NCBI RefSeq assembly: GCF_002917095.1 | Contig: NZ_PQGA01000008.1 | Span: 1-64,000 of the forward strand | Length of the DNA: 64,000 nucleotides | Reading direction: 5' to 3' | Source: Paraburkholderia eburnea | Lineage (GTDB): Bacteria; Pseudomonadota; Gammaproteobacteria; Burkholderiales; Burkholderiaceae | Shown: positions 48,966 through 57,580 of the stretch, piece by piece | Layout: every line of letters starts with the position of its first letter | Position numbering within the stretch: position 1 is the first letter of the stretch | Position numbers and translations under genes: made by a program | The notes under the pieces: model-generated | What the model saw: the letters and a program-made list of their open reading frames with translations, nothing else | Told to the model about the DNA's origin: nothing | The model's database searches: none

Positions 48966-49925
48966 TCAGCCCTTGCGCACCGTCTGCGAAGGCAATTCGC
49001 CGAACAGATCGCGATACTCGCGCGCGAAATAGCTCAGGTGCGTGAAGCCCCAGCGCGCGGCGGCGTCGCCGATCAGCAGTTCATCCGCACTGGTCGAGCG
49101 CAGCAGGCGATGCACGGCGTTCAGACGGATCGAGCGCAGATACTCCACCGGCGTGACGTTCGCCACGCGCTGGAAGCTCGTCTGTAGCGTGCGGCGGCTG
49201 CAACGCAACATACGGCACAAATCGAGCACGGTGAGCGATTCCTGGGTGTTGTCTTCGGTGATACGTTCGCAACGCTTGACGATGTCGCTATAGGTGGCGT
49301 GCGTGACGTCGCGCGAGGGCAGGCCCGTCGCGCTTTCGAGCAGGCCGAGCAGCACGCTCAGCACTTCGTCCTGGAAGCGTTTGACGGAAGCGGCATTCGA
49401 GCCTGAATTCGAGGCGCAATCCGCAAACGCGGCGCGCTCGCTGGCGTCGAGAAAAGGGGCAAGGCGCAGACGCAGTACCTGCGCAGCGTCGCCCGGAAAC
49501 TGCACCACGTTGCGGCGTAACTGGAGCGCGGCCTCTTCGCCGATGGTCACGGCGACGAGTTCGAACATCGTCTCGGCGGGCAGGCTCACGCCCACGTAGT
49601 GCATGGCCTCGGGCGTATAGAAACGGAATTCCTCGCCTGGGCCAAGTTGCATGAGCGCGTAGCCATCGACCTTCTGGCCCTGGAAAGTGCCCACGACAGG
49701 CGCGTAGAGCGGCACGGCGAGCGAGGCAAAGCCCGCAGGCGAGACGCCCGCCTGTACGACACGGCGGTTGGTCTGCTCGCGGAAAAAATGAAATTCGCTC
49801 GACGTGGCCTGTACGACGCGGCTCTCAAAGCGGCCCGGCGTCATCTGACGATAGACCTGCTCCCAGCCGTTCACGGCGAGCGAATGATCATGCACGTCGG
49901 CAAGCGCGCTGACCCTGAAATCCAT
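48966..49925 (-). CDS. AraC-family regulator, EutR-like
   Basis: The 319-residue protein has an N-terminal sensing domain (VNGWEQVYRQMTPGRFESRV, GYALMQLGPGEEFRFYTPEAMH) like that of ethanolamine regulator EutR, and a C-terminal AraC double helix-turn-helix (LTVLDLCRMLRCSRRTLQTSFQ, then ARWGFTHLSYFAREYRDLFGE). It lies between the permease and aminotransferase genes and probably activates this amine or amino-acid catabolic set. A short tandem repeat just upstream may be its binding site. Confidence 0.9.
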   Translation of the reverse strand: MDFRVSALADVHDHSLAVNGWEQVYRQMTPGRFESRVVQATSSEFHFFREQTNRRVVQAGVSPAGFASLAVPLYAPVVGTFQGQKVDGYALMQLGPGEEFRFYTPEAMHYVGVSLPAETMFELVAVTIGEEAALQLRRNVVQFPGDAAQVLRLRLAPFLDASERAAFADCASNSGSNAASVKRFQDEVLSVLLGLLESATGLPSRDVTHATYSDIVKRCERITEDNTQESLTVLDLCRMLRCSRRTLQTSFQRVANVTPVEYLRSIRLNAVHRLLRSTSADELLIGDAAARWGFTHLSYFAREYRDLFGELPSQTVRKG

Positions 49926-49964
49926 CTGCTGTCTCCTGCATGAATCAACAGCATCTTAATCGAT

Positions 49965-49991
49965 GAATTTAAATCGACGAATTAAATCGAC
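49965..49991. promoter_or_regulatory. Direct repeats upstream of the AraC-family gene
   Basis: GAATTTAAATCGAC (49965-49978) is followed directly by GAATTAAATCGAC (49979-49991). AraC proteins bind direct repeats, so this could be an autoregulatory site. It lies 40 bp before the regulator start codon. Confidence 0.35.
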
Positions 49992-50025
49992 TCGGGGGCG
50001 GCTTTACCTGAAGCAGATGCCGGAA

Positions 50026-51357
50026 TCAGGCCCGCTCGAAGCCCGCCGCCAGCGCCTGAACGATAGCGTCGATCTGCGCGGTCTCGATCACGAGCGGCGG
50101 CGAGAGGATGATCTTCGTGCCGACTGGCCGCACCAGCGCGCCATGCTCGCGGGCGACTTCAGCCACGCGATTGGCGTAGCCGTCGGTGGGATCGATCGGC
50201 TCGCGCGTGGCCTTGTCTTTCACCAGATCGAGCGCGACCATCAAGCCCTTGCCGCGCACGTCGCCCACCGCGGCATAACGCTTCGCGAACGGTTGCAGCG
50301 CTTCGAGCAGATGCTTGCCCTGGGCCGCTGCATTGGCCGGCAGGTTTTCATCGGCGACGATCTTGAGGTTGGCAAGCGCGGCCGCGCACGCCACGGGATG
50401 GCCCGCGTAGGTATAGCCGTGCATCAGCGCGCCCGTGAAATCGGCGTTCTTCATGAAAGCCTGCTCGATGCGCGCGTTGAAGGCCGTTGCGCCCAGCGGA
50501 ATATAGCCCGACGAAATGCCCTTCGCAAAGCACATGATGTCCGGCTTCACGCCCCAGCCGCGACTGCCGAACATGCTGCCCGTGCGGCCAAACCCGGTCA
50601 CGATCTCGTCTGCAATCAGCAGGACTCCATATTTATCGCAGACTTCGCGGATCAGCGGCCAGTAGTTCTCCGGCGGCACGATCACGCCGCCCGCGCCCTG
50701 CACCGGCTCGGCGATGAAAGCGGCCACGGTGTCGGGACTCTGGAACAGGATCTCGCGTTCGAGCATTTCAGCGCAGATACGGCCCAGTTCCTGCGGGTCC
50801 TGCGTGAACGGATTGCGATAGAGCCACGGCGTTTCCACATGGAAGCAACCCGGCAGATTCGGCTCGTAGTTGCGACGGAACACGGTGTTGCCGTTGACCG
50901 ACGCGCCGCCGAAATGCGTGCCGTGATAGCCCTGTTTGAGCGAGATGAACTTGGTGCGATCGGCCTGACCTTCGACCTTCCAGTATTGGCGCGCGAGCTT
51001 GAGCGCCGACTCGACGGCGTCCGAGCCGCCCGAGCTATACATCACGCGCGTCATGCCTTCCGGTTCGAGCATCTCGATCAGGAGGCGCGAAAGCTCTTCG
51101 GCGCGCGGGTGCGAAATGCCGTCGAACAACTGGAAGTATTCAAGCTCGTCGAGTTGCGCCGTGATGGCCTCTTTGACCTCGCGGCGGTTGTGGCCGATGT
51201 TGACGTTCCAAAGTCCCGCCACGCCGTCGACAAGCTGCTTGCCGTGCTCGTCGAACACGAAGCAGCCGTCGCCGCGCACGATGCGGATCGGCGTGCGCTG
51301 CTGCATCTCGGCGGGGTGGATCATCGGATGCCAGAAAGCGGAAGTGGGCTTGTTCAT
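50026..51357 (-). CDS. Class III aminotransferase (omega-amino acid/polyamine:pyruvate type)
   Basis: The start at 51357 has GAGGAAGA upstream and gives 443 residues. PLP-enzyme features are SSGGSDAVESALKLARQYW, the FIAEPVQGAGGVIVPP segment, IADEIVTGFGRTG and the PLP lysine in CFAKGISSGYIPLGA. Members move amino groups from omega-amino acids, polyamines or beta-alanine to pyruvate. The aldehyde dehydrogenase gene lies 36 bp upstream, so the pair would convert an amine to the acid through the aldehyde. The exact substrate is not determined. Confidence 0.92.
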   Translation of the reverse strand: MNKPTSAFWHPMIHPAEMQQRTPIRIVRGDGCFVFDEHGKQLVDGVAGLWNVNIGHNRREVKEAITAQLDELEYFQLFDGISHPRAEELSRLLIEMLEPEGMTRVMYSSGGSDAVESALKLARQYWKVEGQADRTKFISLKQGYHGTHFGGASVNGNTVFRRNYEPNLPGCFHVETPWLYRNPFTQDPQELGRICAEMLEREILFQSPDTVAAFIAEPVQGAGGVIVPPENYWPLIREVCDKYGVLLIADEIVTGFGRTGSMFGSRGWGVKPDIMCFAKGISSGYIPLGATAFNARIEQAFMKNADFTGALMHGYTYAGHPVACAAALANLKIVADENLPANAAAQGKHLLEALQPFAKRYAAVGDVRGKGLMVALDLVKDKATREPIDPTDGYANRVAEVAREHGALVRPVGTKIILSPPLVIETAQIDAIVQALAAGFERA

Positions 51358-51393
51358 GATGTCTTCCTCGATTTGCACACTATATCTGCACAC

Positions 51394-52893
51394 TTAGTGC
51401 GCGATGCAGATGGATTTGGTTTCGGTGAAACCTTCGACCGCGTACTTGCCGAACTCGCGGCCGATGCCCGATTGCTTGTAGCCGCCGAACGGCATTGACG
51501 GATCGAGCGGCACGTGGCAGTTGACCCAGACCGTGCCCGCCTCGATGCGCGGCACGAGGTTCATGACCGCGCGCAGGTCATTGCTCCACAGACTCGCGGC
51601 AAGACCGTAGGGCGAATCGTTGGCCTGGCGCAGCGCCTCGGCGGGATCATCGAAGGGGATCAGCGCGAGCACCGGGCCGAATACCTCGTCGCGCACGAGC
51701 GCGGCGTCGTGCGGCACGTTGTCGATCACAGCGGGATTGACGTAGTAGCCCGGTCGATCGACGCGCGTGCCGCCGGCGAGAAAACGCAGGCCGTCGGCAT
51801 GCGCGCGCGCAATGTGCTGCTCCACGCGCTCGCGATGCTGTGCGGACACCAGCGGGTTGATCTGCGCGTTGGGGTCGAGTCCGGCGCCGAGCGTCATCGA
51901 GCGCGCGACATCGGCGAGACCGTCGGCGATCTGCCGATACTTGCTGCGATGGATATAGATGCGCGAAGCGGCCGCGCACACCTGCCCCTGATTCAGGAAG
52001 CCGCCTGCCAGCGCGCCCTGCACGGCCTGATCGACATCGACATCCGCCAGCATCACGGCCGGATTCTTGCCGCCCAGTTCGAGCGAGAAGCGCGTCATGT
52101 TCTGCACCGCTGCCGTGCCGATCAGCTTGCCGGTAGGCGTCGAGCCCGTGAACGAAATCTTCGCGATGCGCGGATGCGAGGCCAATGCCGCGCCGCATTC
52201 GCGCCCGCCCGTGACGACGTTGAATACGCCCGGCGGGATGCCCGCCTCCACGGCGATTTCCGCCAGGCGCAGCGCCGTGAGTGGCGTTTCGGGTGACGGC
52301 TTGATGACGATCGTGCAGCCTGCCGCGAGCGCCGGAATCAGCTTCCACACGGCGATCATGAGCGGGAAATTCCACGGCACGATGCCCGCGACCACGCCCA
52401 CCGGCTCCTTGCGCGTGTATGCCGTGTAACGCGCGCCCGGCGGGAACGGAATCGACACGTCGAGCGTCTCGCCCGTAATCTTGGTGGCCCAGCCGGCCAT
52501 ATAGCGCACATATTCGAGCGTCGCGCCCACTTCGATCGCGCGCGAAATGTTGATCGACTTGCCCTGCTCCAGCGTTTCGAGCTGCGCGAGATCCTCGGCG
52601 TTGGCTTCGATCAGGTCGGCGAGATGCAGCAGGATGCGCTCGCGCTCGGCGGGACGCAGGCCGCTCCAGACACGCGCGTCGAACGCCTCGCGCGCGTTGG
52701 TGACCGCGCGCTCGACATCGGCGGCGTCGGCGTCGGGGACGGTGGCGATCACCTCGCCCGTGGACGGATCGAACACGTCGAGACGCTTCGCGCCCTGCGC
52801 GGGCTGCGGGCCGCCGTTGATGAAGAGGCCATGTTCGCGCGCGATGAACGCGCGCACGCTGTCGTTGATCCTGACCTTCGCATCGCTACTCAT
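51394..52893 (-). CDS. Aldehyde dehydrogenase (semialdehyde/betaine-aldehyde type)
   Basis: The 499-residue enzyme has the catalytic glutamate in SLELGGKNPAVML and cysteine in LNQGQVCAAASRIYIH, cofactor-site FTGSTPTGKLIG and the terminal [24 protein letters not shown]. This subgroup includes phenylacetaldehyde, gamma-aminobutyraldehyde and betaine-aldehyde dehydrogenases. It is the first gene of the minus-strand set with the aminotransferase and should oxidise the aldehyde made by that enzyme. Confidence 0.94.
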   Translation of the reverse strand: MSSDAKVRINDSVRAFIAREHGLFINGGPQPAQGAKRLDVFDPSTGEVIATVPDADAADVERAVTNAREAFDARVWSGLRPAERERILLHLADLIEANAEDLAQLETLEQGKSINISRAIEVGATLEYVRYMAGWATKITGETLDVSIPFPPGARYTAYTRKEPVGVVAGIVPWNFPLMIAVWKLIPALAAGCTIVIKPSPETPLTALRLAEIAVEAGIPPGVFNVVTGGRECGAALASHPRIAKISFTGSTPTGKLIGTAAVQNMTRFSLELGGKNPAVMLADVDVDQAVQGALAGGFLNQGQVCAAASRIYIHRSKYRQIADGLADVARSMTLGAGLDPNAQINPLVSAQHRERVEQHIARAHADGLRFLAGGTRVDRPGYYVNPAVIDNVPHDAALVRDEVFGPVLALIPFDDPAEALRQANDSPYGLAASLWSNDLRAVMNLVPRIEAGTVWVNCHVPLDPSMPFGGYKQSGIGREFGKYAVEGFTETKSICIAH

Positions 52894-53082
52894 ATTTCAA
52901 TCTCTCGCTTGTCACACAGTGGGCAATCAACCCGCACAGAGCCGCAACGGCACAGGCGGGCGCGGGCATCTGATGCCGACTTTAGGGGCGCGCGCGAGCA
53001 GGCGTTAGCGCAAATTGGCAGATCGCCATGGCTTGCGGGTAAACGTTCACTGCACATTTACCGCAAATTCATGGCGCTATTT

Positions 53083-53514
53083 CTATGGCCACACGCAGCG
53101 CTCGAAACCATCGCGCTCGCGAAACGGGCGCTCGGCCATCAGCACGGCTTCGGCGGCGTTGACCTGCATCAGCAGCACATGGCGCTGGCCGTCGTCGTGC
53201 GCGACGATGGCGAAGGCCGTGTCATCGGCGCCGTGCCTGAAACGCGGATCGACGGCGACGATGTCGGGGTCGTCGTGCAGACCGCGACAGCGCGCGGCGT
53301 CGGCGATGTTCCAGCAGTCGGGCAGGCGCAGGAGCACGTCGGGCACGTCCTCCTCGCGTGAGATCACGGCCGCGCCCGTGTGCGCGCAGCGGCGAAACCA
53401 GCCCTGTTCGTTATCGGCTTCGACGGCTACCGCTGCTACCGCGTAGAGCAGCAGGCCACTTTCTTCATACGTAGCGGGGATATCGTCGTCCAGCAGGGGC
53501 GCGCGGGCGTTCAT
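53083..53514 (-). CDS. Hypothetical protein next to a LuxR regulator
   Basis: The start at 53514 (GAGGACT upstream) gives 143 residues. The sequence is acidic, with no signal peptide or membrane helix, and contains PATYEESGLLLYAVAAVAVE and a central VLLRLPDCWNIADAARC. I do not recognise it. It starts 25 bp after the LuxR stop on the same strand, so the two are probably co-transcribed. Confidence 0.7.
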   Translation of the reverse strand: MNARAPLLDDDIPATYEESGLLLYAVAAVAVEADNEQGWFRRCAHTGAAVISREEDVPDVLLRLPDCWNIADAARCRGLHDDPDIVAVDPRFRHGADDTAFAIVAHDDGQRHVLLMQVNAAEAVLMAERPFRERDGFERCVWP

Positions 53515-53539
53515 CGTGCAGTCCTCGTTCGATGGCATG

Positions 53540-54232
53540 TCAAAGGAACAGCGCGCCGATCAGCTCCGTGCGGCTCGACACGCCCAGCTTGCGGAACATA
53601 CGCAGCAGATGCGTCTTGACGGTGGGCTGCGAAAGCGCCAGATCGCGCGCAATGGCCTTGTTCGAGAGCCCGTCGCGCACGAGACGCGCGATCTGTTCCT
53701 CCCGGTGCGTAAGGCGCGGCGCGCAGGCGTCACCCGTCGCGGTGACGTGCATGACGCTTTCGCTGCGCAGCACCGGTGCGAGCGCGAGTTCGAGCAAAGG
53801 CTGCAACGCACCGGCGTGGTCGATTTCGTGCTGCGCGAACGGCGCATCGGGCGCGAAGCGCAATAGCGAAAACGCCGCAACGGCACGGCCTTCTTCGCGC
53901 AGCAGCACCTCCATGACGTCGACCACGCGATGCGGCTCCAGGAAGCGCCTCCAGTACACCGACTCGCCACGCAGCGGCTCGGGCAACTCGCCCGTGAGCG
54001 TGAGGACATTGCGATGCTGGCGCAGGTAGCGCGACGGGTGCATGGGGTCCAGCACGAGATAGCGCTGCAGCCAGGTGCGATGCATAGTCTGCGCGAGGCC
54101 GAAAAGCTCGAAGCCCGAAGGTTGATGATTGGCGCCGATCCGGTAGAACACGGTCGCACCGGGGCGCACCAGCTTCGCGAGCGTGGCGACGGCTGTTTGC
54201 AGCGCGGCGGCGCGGCAGTCATCCCTGGGCAT
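53540..54232 (-). CDS. LuxR-family transcriptional regulator
   Basis: The start at 54232 (GGAGACC upstream) gives 230 residues. The N-terminal 160 residues form a helical and beta sensing domain without clear autoinducer signature; the C-terminal GerE-type helix-turn-helix reads LTHREEQIARLVRDGLSNKA and LSQPTVKTHLLRMFRKLGV. It is divergent from the SDR gene at 54434 and could control it, or the downstream amine genes. Confidence 0.9.
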   Translation of the reverse strand: MPRDDCRAAALQTAVATLAKLVRPGATVFYRIGANHQPSGFELFGLAQTMHRTWLQRYLVLDPMHPSRYLRQHRNVLTLTGELPEPLRGESVYWRRFLEPHRVVDVMEVLLREEGRAVAAFSLLRFAPDAPFAQHEIDHAGALQPLLELALAPVLRSESVMHVTATGDACAPRLTHREEQIARLVRDGLSNKAIARDLALSQPTVKTHLLRMFRKLGVSSRTELIGALFL

Positions 54233-54433
54233 GAGCGGTCTCCGTGGTTCATTTCGGACGGTGTGTATCGACGATGCTAGACAGGCTGTGTGGCGGGGTG
54301 TGAGCGCTAATTGGCAAATGTGCAGCGTGGCCATTCACGCCTTGTCATCCTTTTGCCCGATAGGCCGCCTGATGCCATGCCGCCTAGACTCCCCGCACAC
54401 CTATGTGGTGCAACCATTTCAGGAGCCATCGAC

Positions 54434-55231
54434 ATGACATTTCCCTTCCCGCCCGCTCAGGGCTGCGTCGTCATTACCGGTGCGGGTACCGGCATCGGCG
54501 AGGCTTGCGCCAGGCACTTCGCCGCGCAAGGCGCACGCGTCGCGCTGATCGGACGCCGACGCGCGTCGCTCGAACGCGTTGCGGCGCAAACAGGCGGCAT
54601 CGTGCTGGAAGGCGATGCGGCCAGCGCGGCTGACTGGGAGCGGTTTATTGCGGCGCTGGAGGCTGAAGGTGGCGTCGCCAGTCTGATCGCCTGCGCGGGT
54701 GGACTGGGTGCGGGCAGCGCGCTGCAAACCGGCGATGATGCATGGGCTGCTGCGATGCGCGCGAATGTGGATACGGCTTTCGTGAGCGCGCGCGCGTGCT
54801 TGCCGCAATTGATCGAGCGGCGCGGCTCGATTGTGCTCGTCGCGTCGATAGCGTCGCTCGCCGCTGGGCCTGAGGTTTGTGGGTACACCACGGCCAAGCA
54901 TGCGTTGATAGGGCTTATGCGTTCGCTTGCGCGTGATTATGGGCCGCAGGGCGTGCGGGTGAATGCGGTTTGTCCTGGCTGGGTTCGTACGCCGATGGCC
55001 GATGAGGAGATGCTGCCGCTCATTGCTCGCCATGGCGATACGCTCGATGAGGCCTATGCGCGTGTTTGCGCTGATGTGCCTTTGAGGCGGGCTGCGAGTG
55101 CTGATGAGATCGCTCAGGTTTGTGGGTTTCTTGCTTCGCCTGCCGCGAGTATCGTGACGGGGGCGGCGATTGTGGCCGATGGTGGGTCTTCTGTTGTTGA
55201 TGTGCCTACTTTGGCTTTTGAACGCGTTTAA
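54434..55231 (+). CDS. Short-chain dehydrogenase/reductase
   Basis: The start at ATG 54434 has AGGAG upstream; the 265-residue SDR shows TGAGTGIGEACARHF (cofactor binding), the catalytic serine in VASIASLAAG, YTTAKHALIG (YxxxK) and a typical terminal VTGAAIVADGGSSVVD. It would oxidise or reduce an alcohol/ketone with NAD(P). The third codon position changes from G/C to T-rich in the second half of the gene. It is convergent with another SDR across a large inverted-repeat element. Confidence 0.92.
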   Translation: MTFPFPPAQGCVVITGAGTGIGEACARHFAAQGARVALIGRRRASLERVAAQTGGIVLEGDAASAADWERFIAALEAEGGVASLIACAGGLGAGSALQTGDDAWAAAMRANVDTAFVSARACLPQLIERRGSIVLVASIASLAAGPEVCGYTTAKHALIGLMRSLARDYGPQGVRVNAVCPGWVRTPMADEEMLPLIARHGDTLDEAYARVCADVPLRRAASADEIAQVCGFLASPAASIVTGAAIVADGGSSVVDVPTLAFERV

Positions 55232-55252
55232 ACGCGTGATTTGCTGCTTTGG

Positions 55253-55793
55253 CGTTTCCTTGTGATCGTGTCGGTATGCCAGTGTTGCCCCTGTGCGGGG
55301 CGGCACCTACTTTCTTTGCGGCGGCAAAGAAAGTAGGCAAAGAAAGCCGCTCACACCGCCAATGTGACGCAGTCCACCACTAACCTTCTTGCGGAGTGGT
55401 GACTGGGCATTGCTCGCATCCCGCACCACCCAACGAAGTGACAAAGGACTCATTCATCCCGCTGCTCGCTTCGCGCGCAGCGGTCGGGTCTGCATGGGAA
55501 ACCAACAGTACTTCTAACCTTTCAGAGAATGCGAACACCCGCAAACCACGGTTTTTTTGTTATGCCCCACGGGGCGCGCAGCGCCCCCGGATGGGCGGGC
55601 GTCTCCACTCTGTTGTACGGCGCGTGATGCGGGCGCTGCCCAGTCACCACTCCGCTATAAGGCGAGTGGTGTACCGCGAAGCACTGGCGGTTTGAGCGGC
55701 TTTCTTTGCCTACTTTCTTTGCCGCCGCAAAGAAAGTAGGTGCCGCCCCGCACAGGGGCAACGCTTGCATACCGACACGAAAACAAGGAAACG
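55253..55793. repeat. Large inverted-repeat element between convergent SDR genes
   Basis: Two 157-bp arms (55253-55409 and 55637-55793) are inverted copies with few mismatches in the outer 109 bp and a perfect inner 19-bp block (55391-55409 against 55637-55655), separated by a 227-bp core. Each arm also holds a perfect 13-bp hairpin (CTACTTTCTTTGC, 4-base loop; 55307-55336 and 55710-55739). There is no transposase. I regard it as a MITE-like or large REP-type element of Burkholderiales. It could act as a bidirectional terminator for the two convergent genes. No target-site duplication is obvious. Confidence 0.8.
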
Positions 55794-55808
55794 CAAAACC
55801 ACCCTAAA

Positions 55809-56591
55809 TCAAACCAAAAAAGCTGCCGAAGCCTCAGGCAAAGTAGCCCCACCATCGACGACAATAGTTTGCCCGGTAACATAACCCGCCCCCGCCGAAG
55901 CAAGATAAAGCATAGCAGCAGCGATATCATCAGGCTCCCCCAACCTTCCAAGCGGCACCGCATCAGCAATCCGCGCATTCAGCGCTGCGTCCCCAAGATT
56001 ATCCATAGCGGGCGTCCTGATCATCCCCGGCTCCACGCCATTAACGGTAATGCGATGAGGCGCAAGTTCCAGCGCAGCAGCACGAATAAACCCGTTAACA
56101 CCGGCCTTCGAAGCCGCATAATGCGCAAGCCCTGGATAAGCCACACGCGGCCCCGTCACCGACGACGTCACCAGCAACCGCCCGCCCCTCTGCCTCACGA
56201 ACGCAGGCGTAGCAGCCTGAGCAAGCCAGAACAGCGCGCCCAGATTCACGGCAAGCGTGCGCTCCAGCACCTCTGGCGTAATCGCAGCAAACGGCGTAAG
56301 CGGAAAATACGCGGCGTTATGCACAAGCACATCGAGCCGTCCAAAATCGGCCTCCACCTGCGCGACTAGCGCATTAATCTGCCCGCATTCAGCAAGATCG
56401 ACGTCATAAGCGCGATGCGCTCGCCGCGAACCGCCCTCAATCTCACCCAGCCACTCCCGAGCCAAATCAGCCTGCAAATCAGCAACAGCAACACTCGCCC
56501 CCGCACGCGCGAACGCCTCAACAATTCCGCGCCCGATGCCCTGGGCACCGCCCGTCACCAGCACGGTGCGTCCTTCGAATTCGCGCGTCAT
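55809..56591 (-). CDS. Short-chain dehydrogenase/reductase of the MoaF cluster
   Basis: The 260-residue SDR has the cofactor motif TGGAQGIGRGI, NNAG-like VLVHNAAYFPLT, catalytic SSVTGPRVAYPGLAHYAASK (serine, tyrosine, lysine) and the ending VTGQTIVVDGGATLPEA. Its start overlaps the stop of the MoaF gene by four bases, showing translational coupling. It is the last gene of the porin-MFS-HDAC-MoaF-SDR series. Codons near its 3' end use more A/T at the third position, as in its convergent neighbour. Confidence 0.92.
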   Translation of the reverse strand: MTREFEGRTVLVTGGAQGIGRGIVEAFARAGASVAVADLQADLAREWLGEIEGGSRRAHRAYDVDLAECGQINALVAQVEADFGRLDVLVHNAAYFPLTPFAAITPEVLERTLAVNLGALFWLAQAATPAFVRQRGGRLLVTSSVTGPRVAYPGLAHYAASKAGVNGFIRAAALELAPHRITVNGVEPGMIRTPAMDNLGDAALNARIADAVPLGRLGEPDDIAAAMLYLASAGAGYVTGQTIVVDGGATLPEASAAFLV

Positions 56592-57448
56592 GCTGGATAC
56601 CGCGTGACGTTAAGCACCTGCGCGTGCGCGCCCACCGGAAAATTCGACAACGCATCAAAACGGCTGCCCTGATAACCGAAGATCTTGCCGTCGGTCTTCA
56701 TACGGTCGAGGTCGATCATGATGACGCCAAGCGTCGGCACGATCTTCTCGCGCCACACGAAGAGATAAAGCTTTTCGTCGATAGCGATCATATGACAGCG
56801 ATCCACGTCCGCAAGACCCGCTTCCACACCGGACAGACACTGCCACGCATAGAAGTTCTCGTTCAGATAGACGTGCTCGTAGCGCTCCGTCGCGCTATAC
56901 GTGTAGAGATTGCGCATGCCGATCAACTCGCGCGTGGGAGCGTGCAGCGCCGCCTGCGTCGGCTCCACGCCCTCGCCCGCCACGATACGGCCGTGGTGCA
57001 ATTGCGCCTGCACGCCAGTCAGTTCCATACCGCGTTCGACGCGCGTGAAAGCGTCGATGTGGGTTTCCGCCTCGCTCGGCAGCGCGCCCACGACCAGCGT
57101 ACACAAAGCGCGCCGCAAATCGAGTACATAGCTCGTGGAAACGTTGCGCGCACGGCCTTCGCCATCGACTAGCGCTTCATCGGCGCCCACATAATCGACG
57201 AAATAGATACCATCGCGTACCGAACTCACACGGCATTCATGACGCGCACGATGCCGCTGTGCGCCGACGCTACGCTCGACTTCCACGCTCTGTGCGCCCA
57301 CGAAATGCAACAATGCAGCGCTTCCATCCGCGAATTCGAGCGCAAACCGGCGGCCTTCGAGATCGCCCGTAGGCGCCAGGCTATGGCTATCGGGCGCAAA
57401 ACCTTCGGCGAGTGCGCCGACCTGGATAAAGACGGGTTGTGACGACAT
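56588..57448 (-). CDS. MoaF family protein
   Basis: The 286-residue protein matches the MoaF family, known from the monoamine regulon of Klebsiella, not from molybdopterin synthesis as the old name implies. Two similar beta-rich halves are visible: residues about 28-115 (FALEFADGSAALLHFVGAQS) and about 165-275 (RYEHVYLNENFYAWQCLSG, then DEKLYLFVWREKIVPTLGVI). The lipocalin-like fold would bind a small ligand. In this cluster it is coupled to an SDR and follows an HDAC-like gene. Confidence 0.88.
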   Translation of the reverse strand: MSSQPVFIQVGALAEGFAPDSHSLAPTGDLEGRRFALEFADGSAALLHFVGAQSVEVERSVGAQRHRARHECRVSSVRDGIYFVDYVGADEALVDGEGRARNVSTSYVLDLRRALCTLVVGALPSEAETHIDAFTRVERGMELTGVQAQLHHGRIVAGEGVEPTQAALHAPTRELIGMRNLYTYSATERYEHVYLNENFYAWQCLSGVEAGLADVDRCHMIAIDEKLYLFVWREKIVPTLGVIMIDLDRMKTDGKIFGYQGSRFDALSNFPVGAHAQVLNVTRYPA

Positions 57449-57580
57449 GATAAGGATGACTCCATAAATTGATTTCGACGGCCGCTCAATTCGTTCCAGA
57501 AAGCGGCGGCGCGACTCACACTTTACGGAGCCGCCCCACCGCGCGGCATCAACCAGAAGGATGACAACGCGCCCGCGCCA

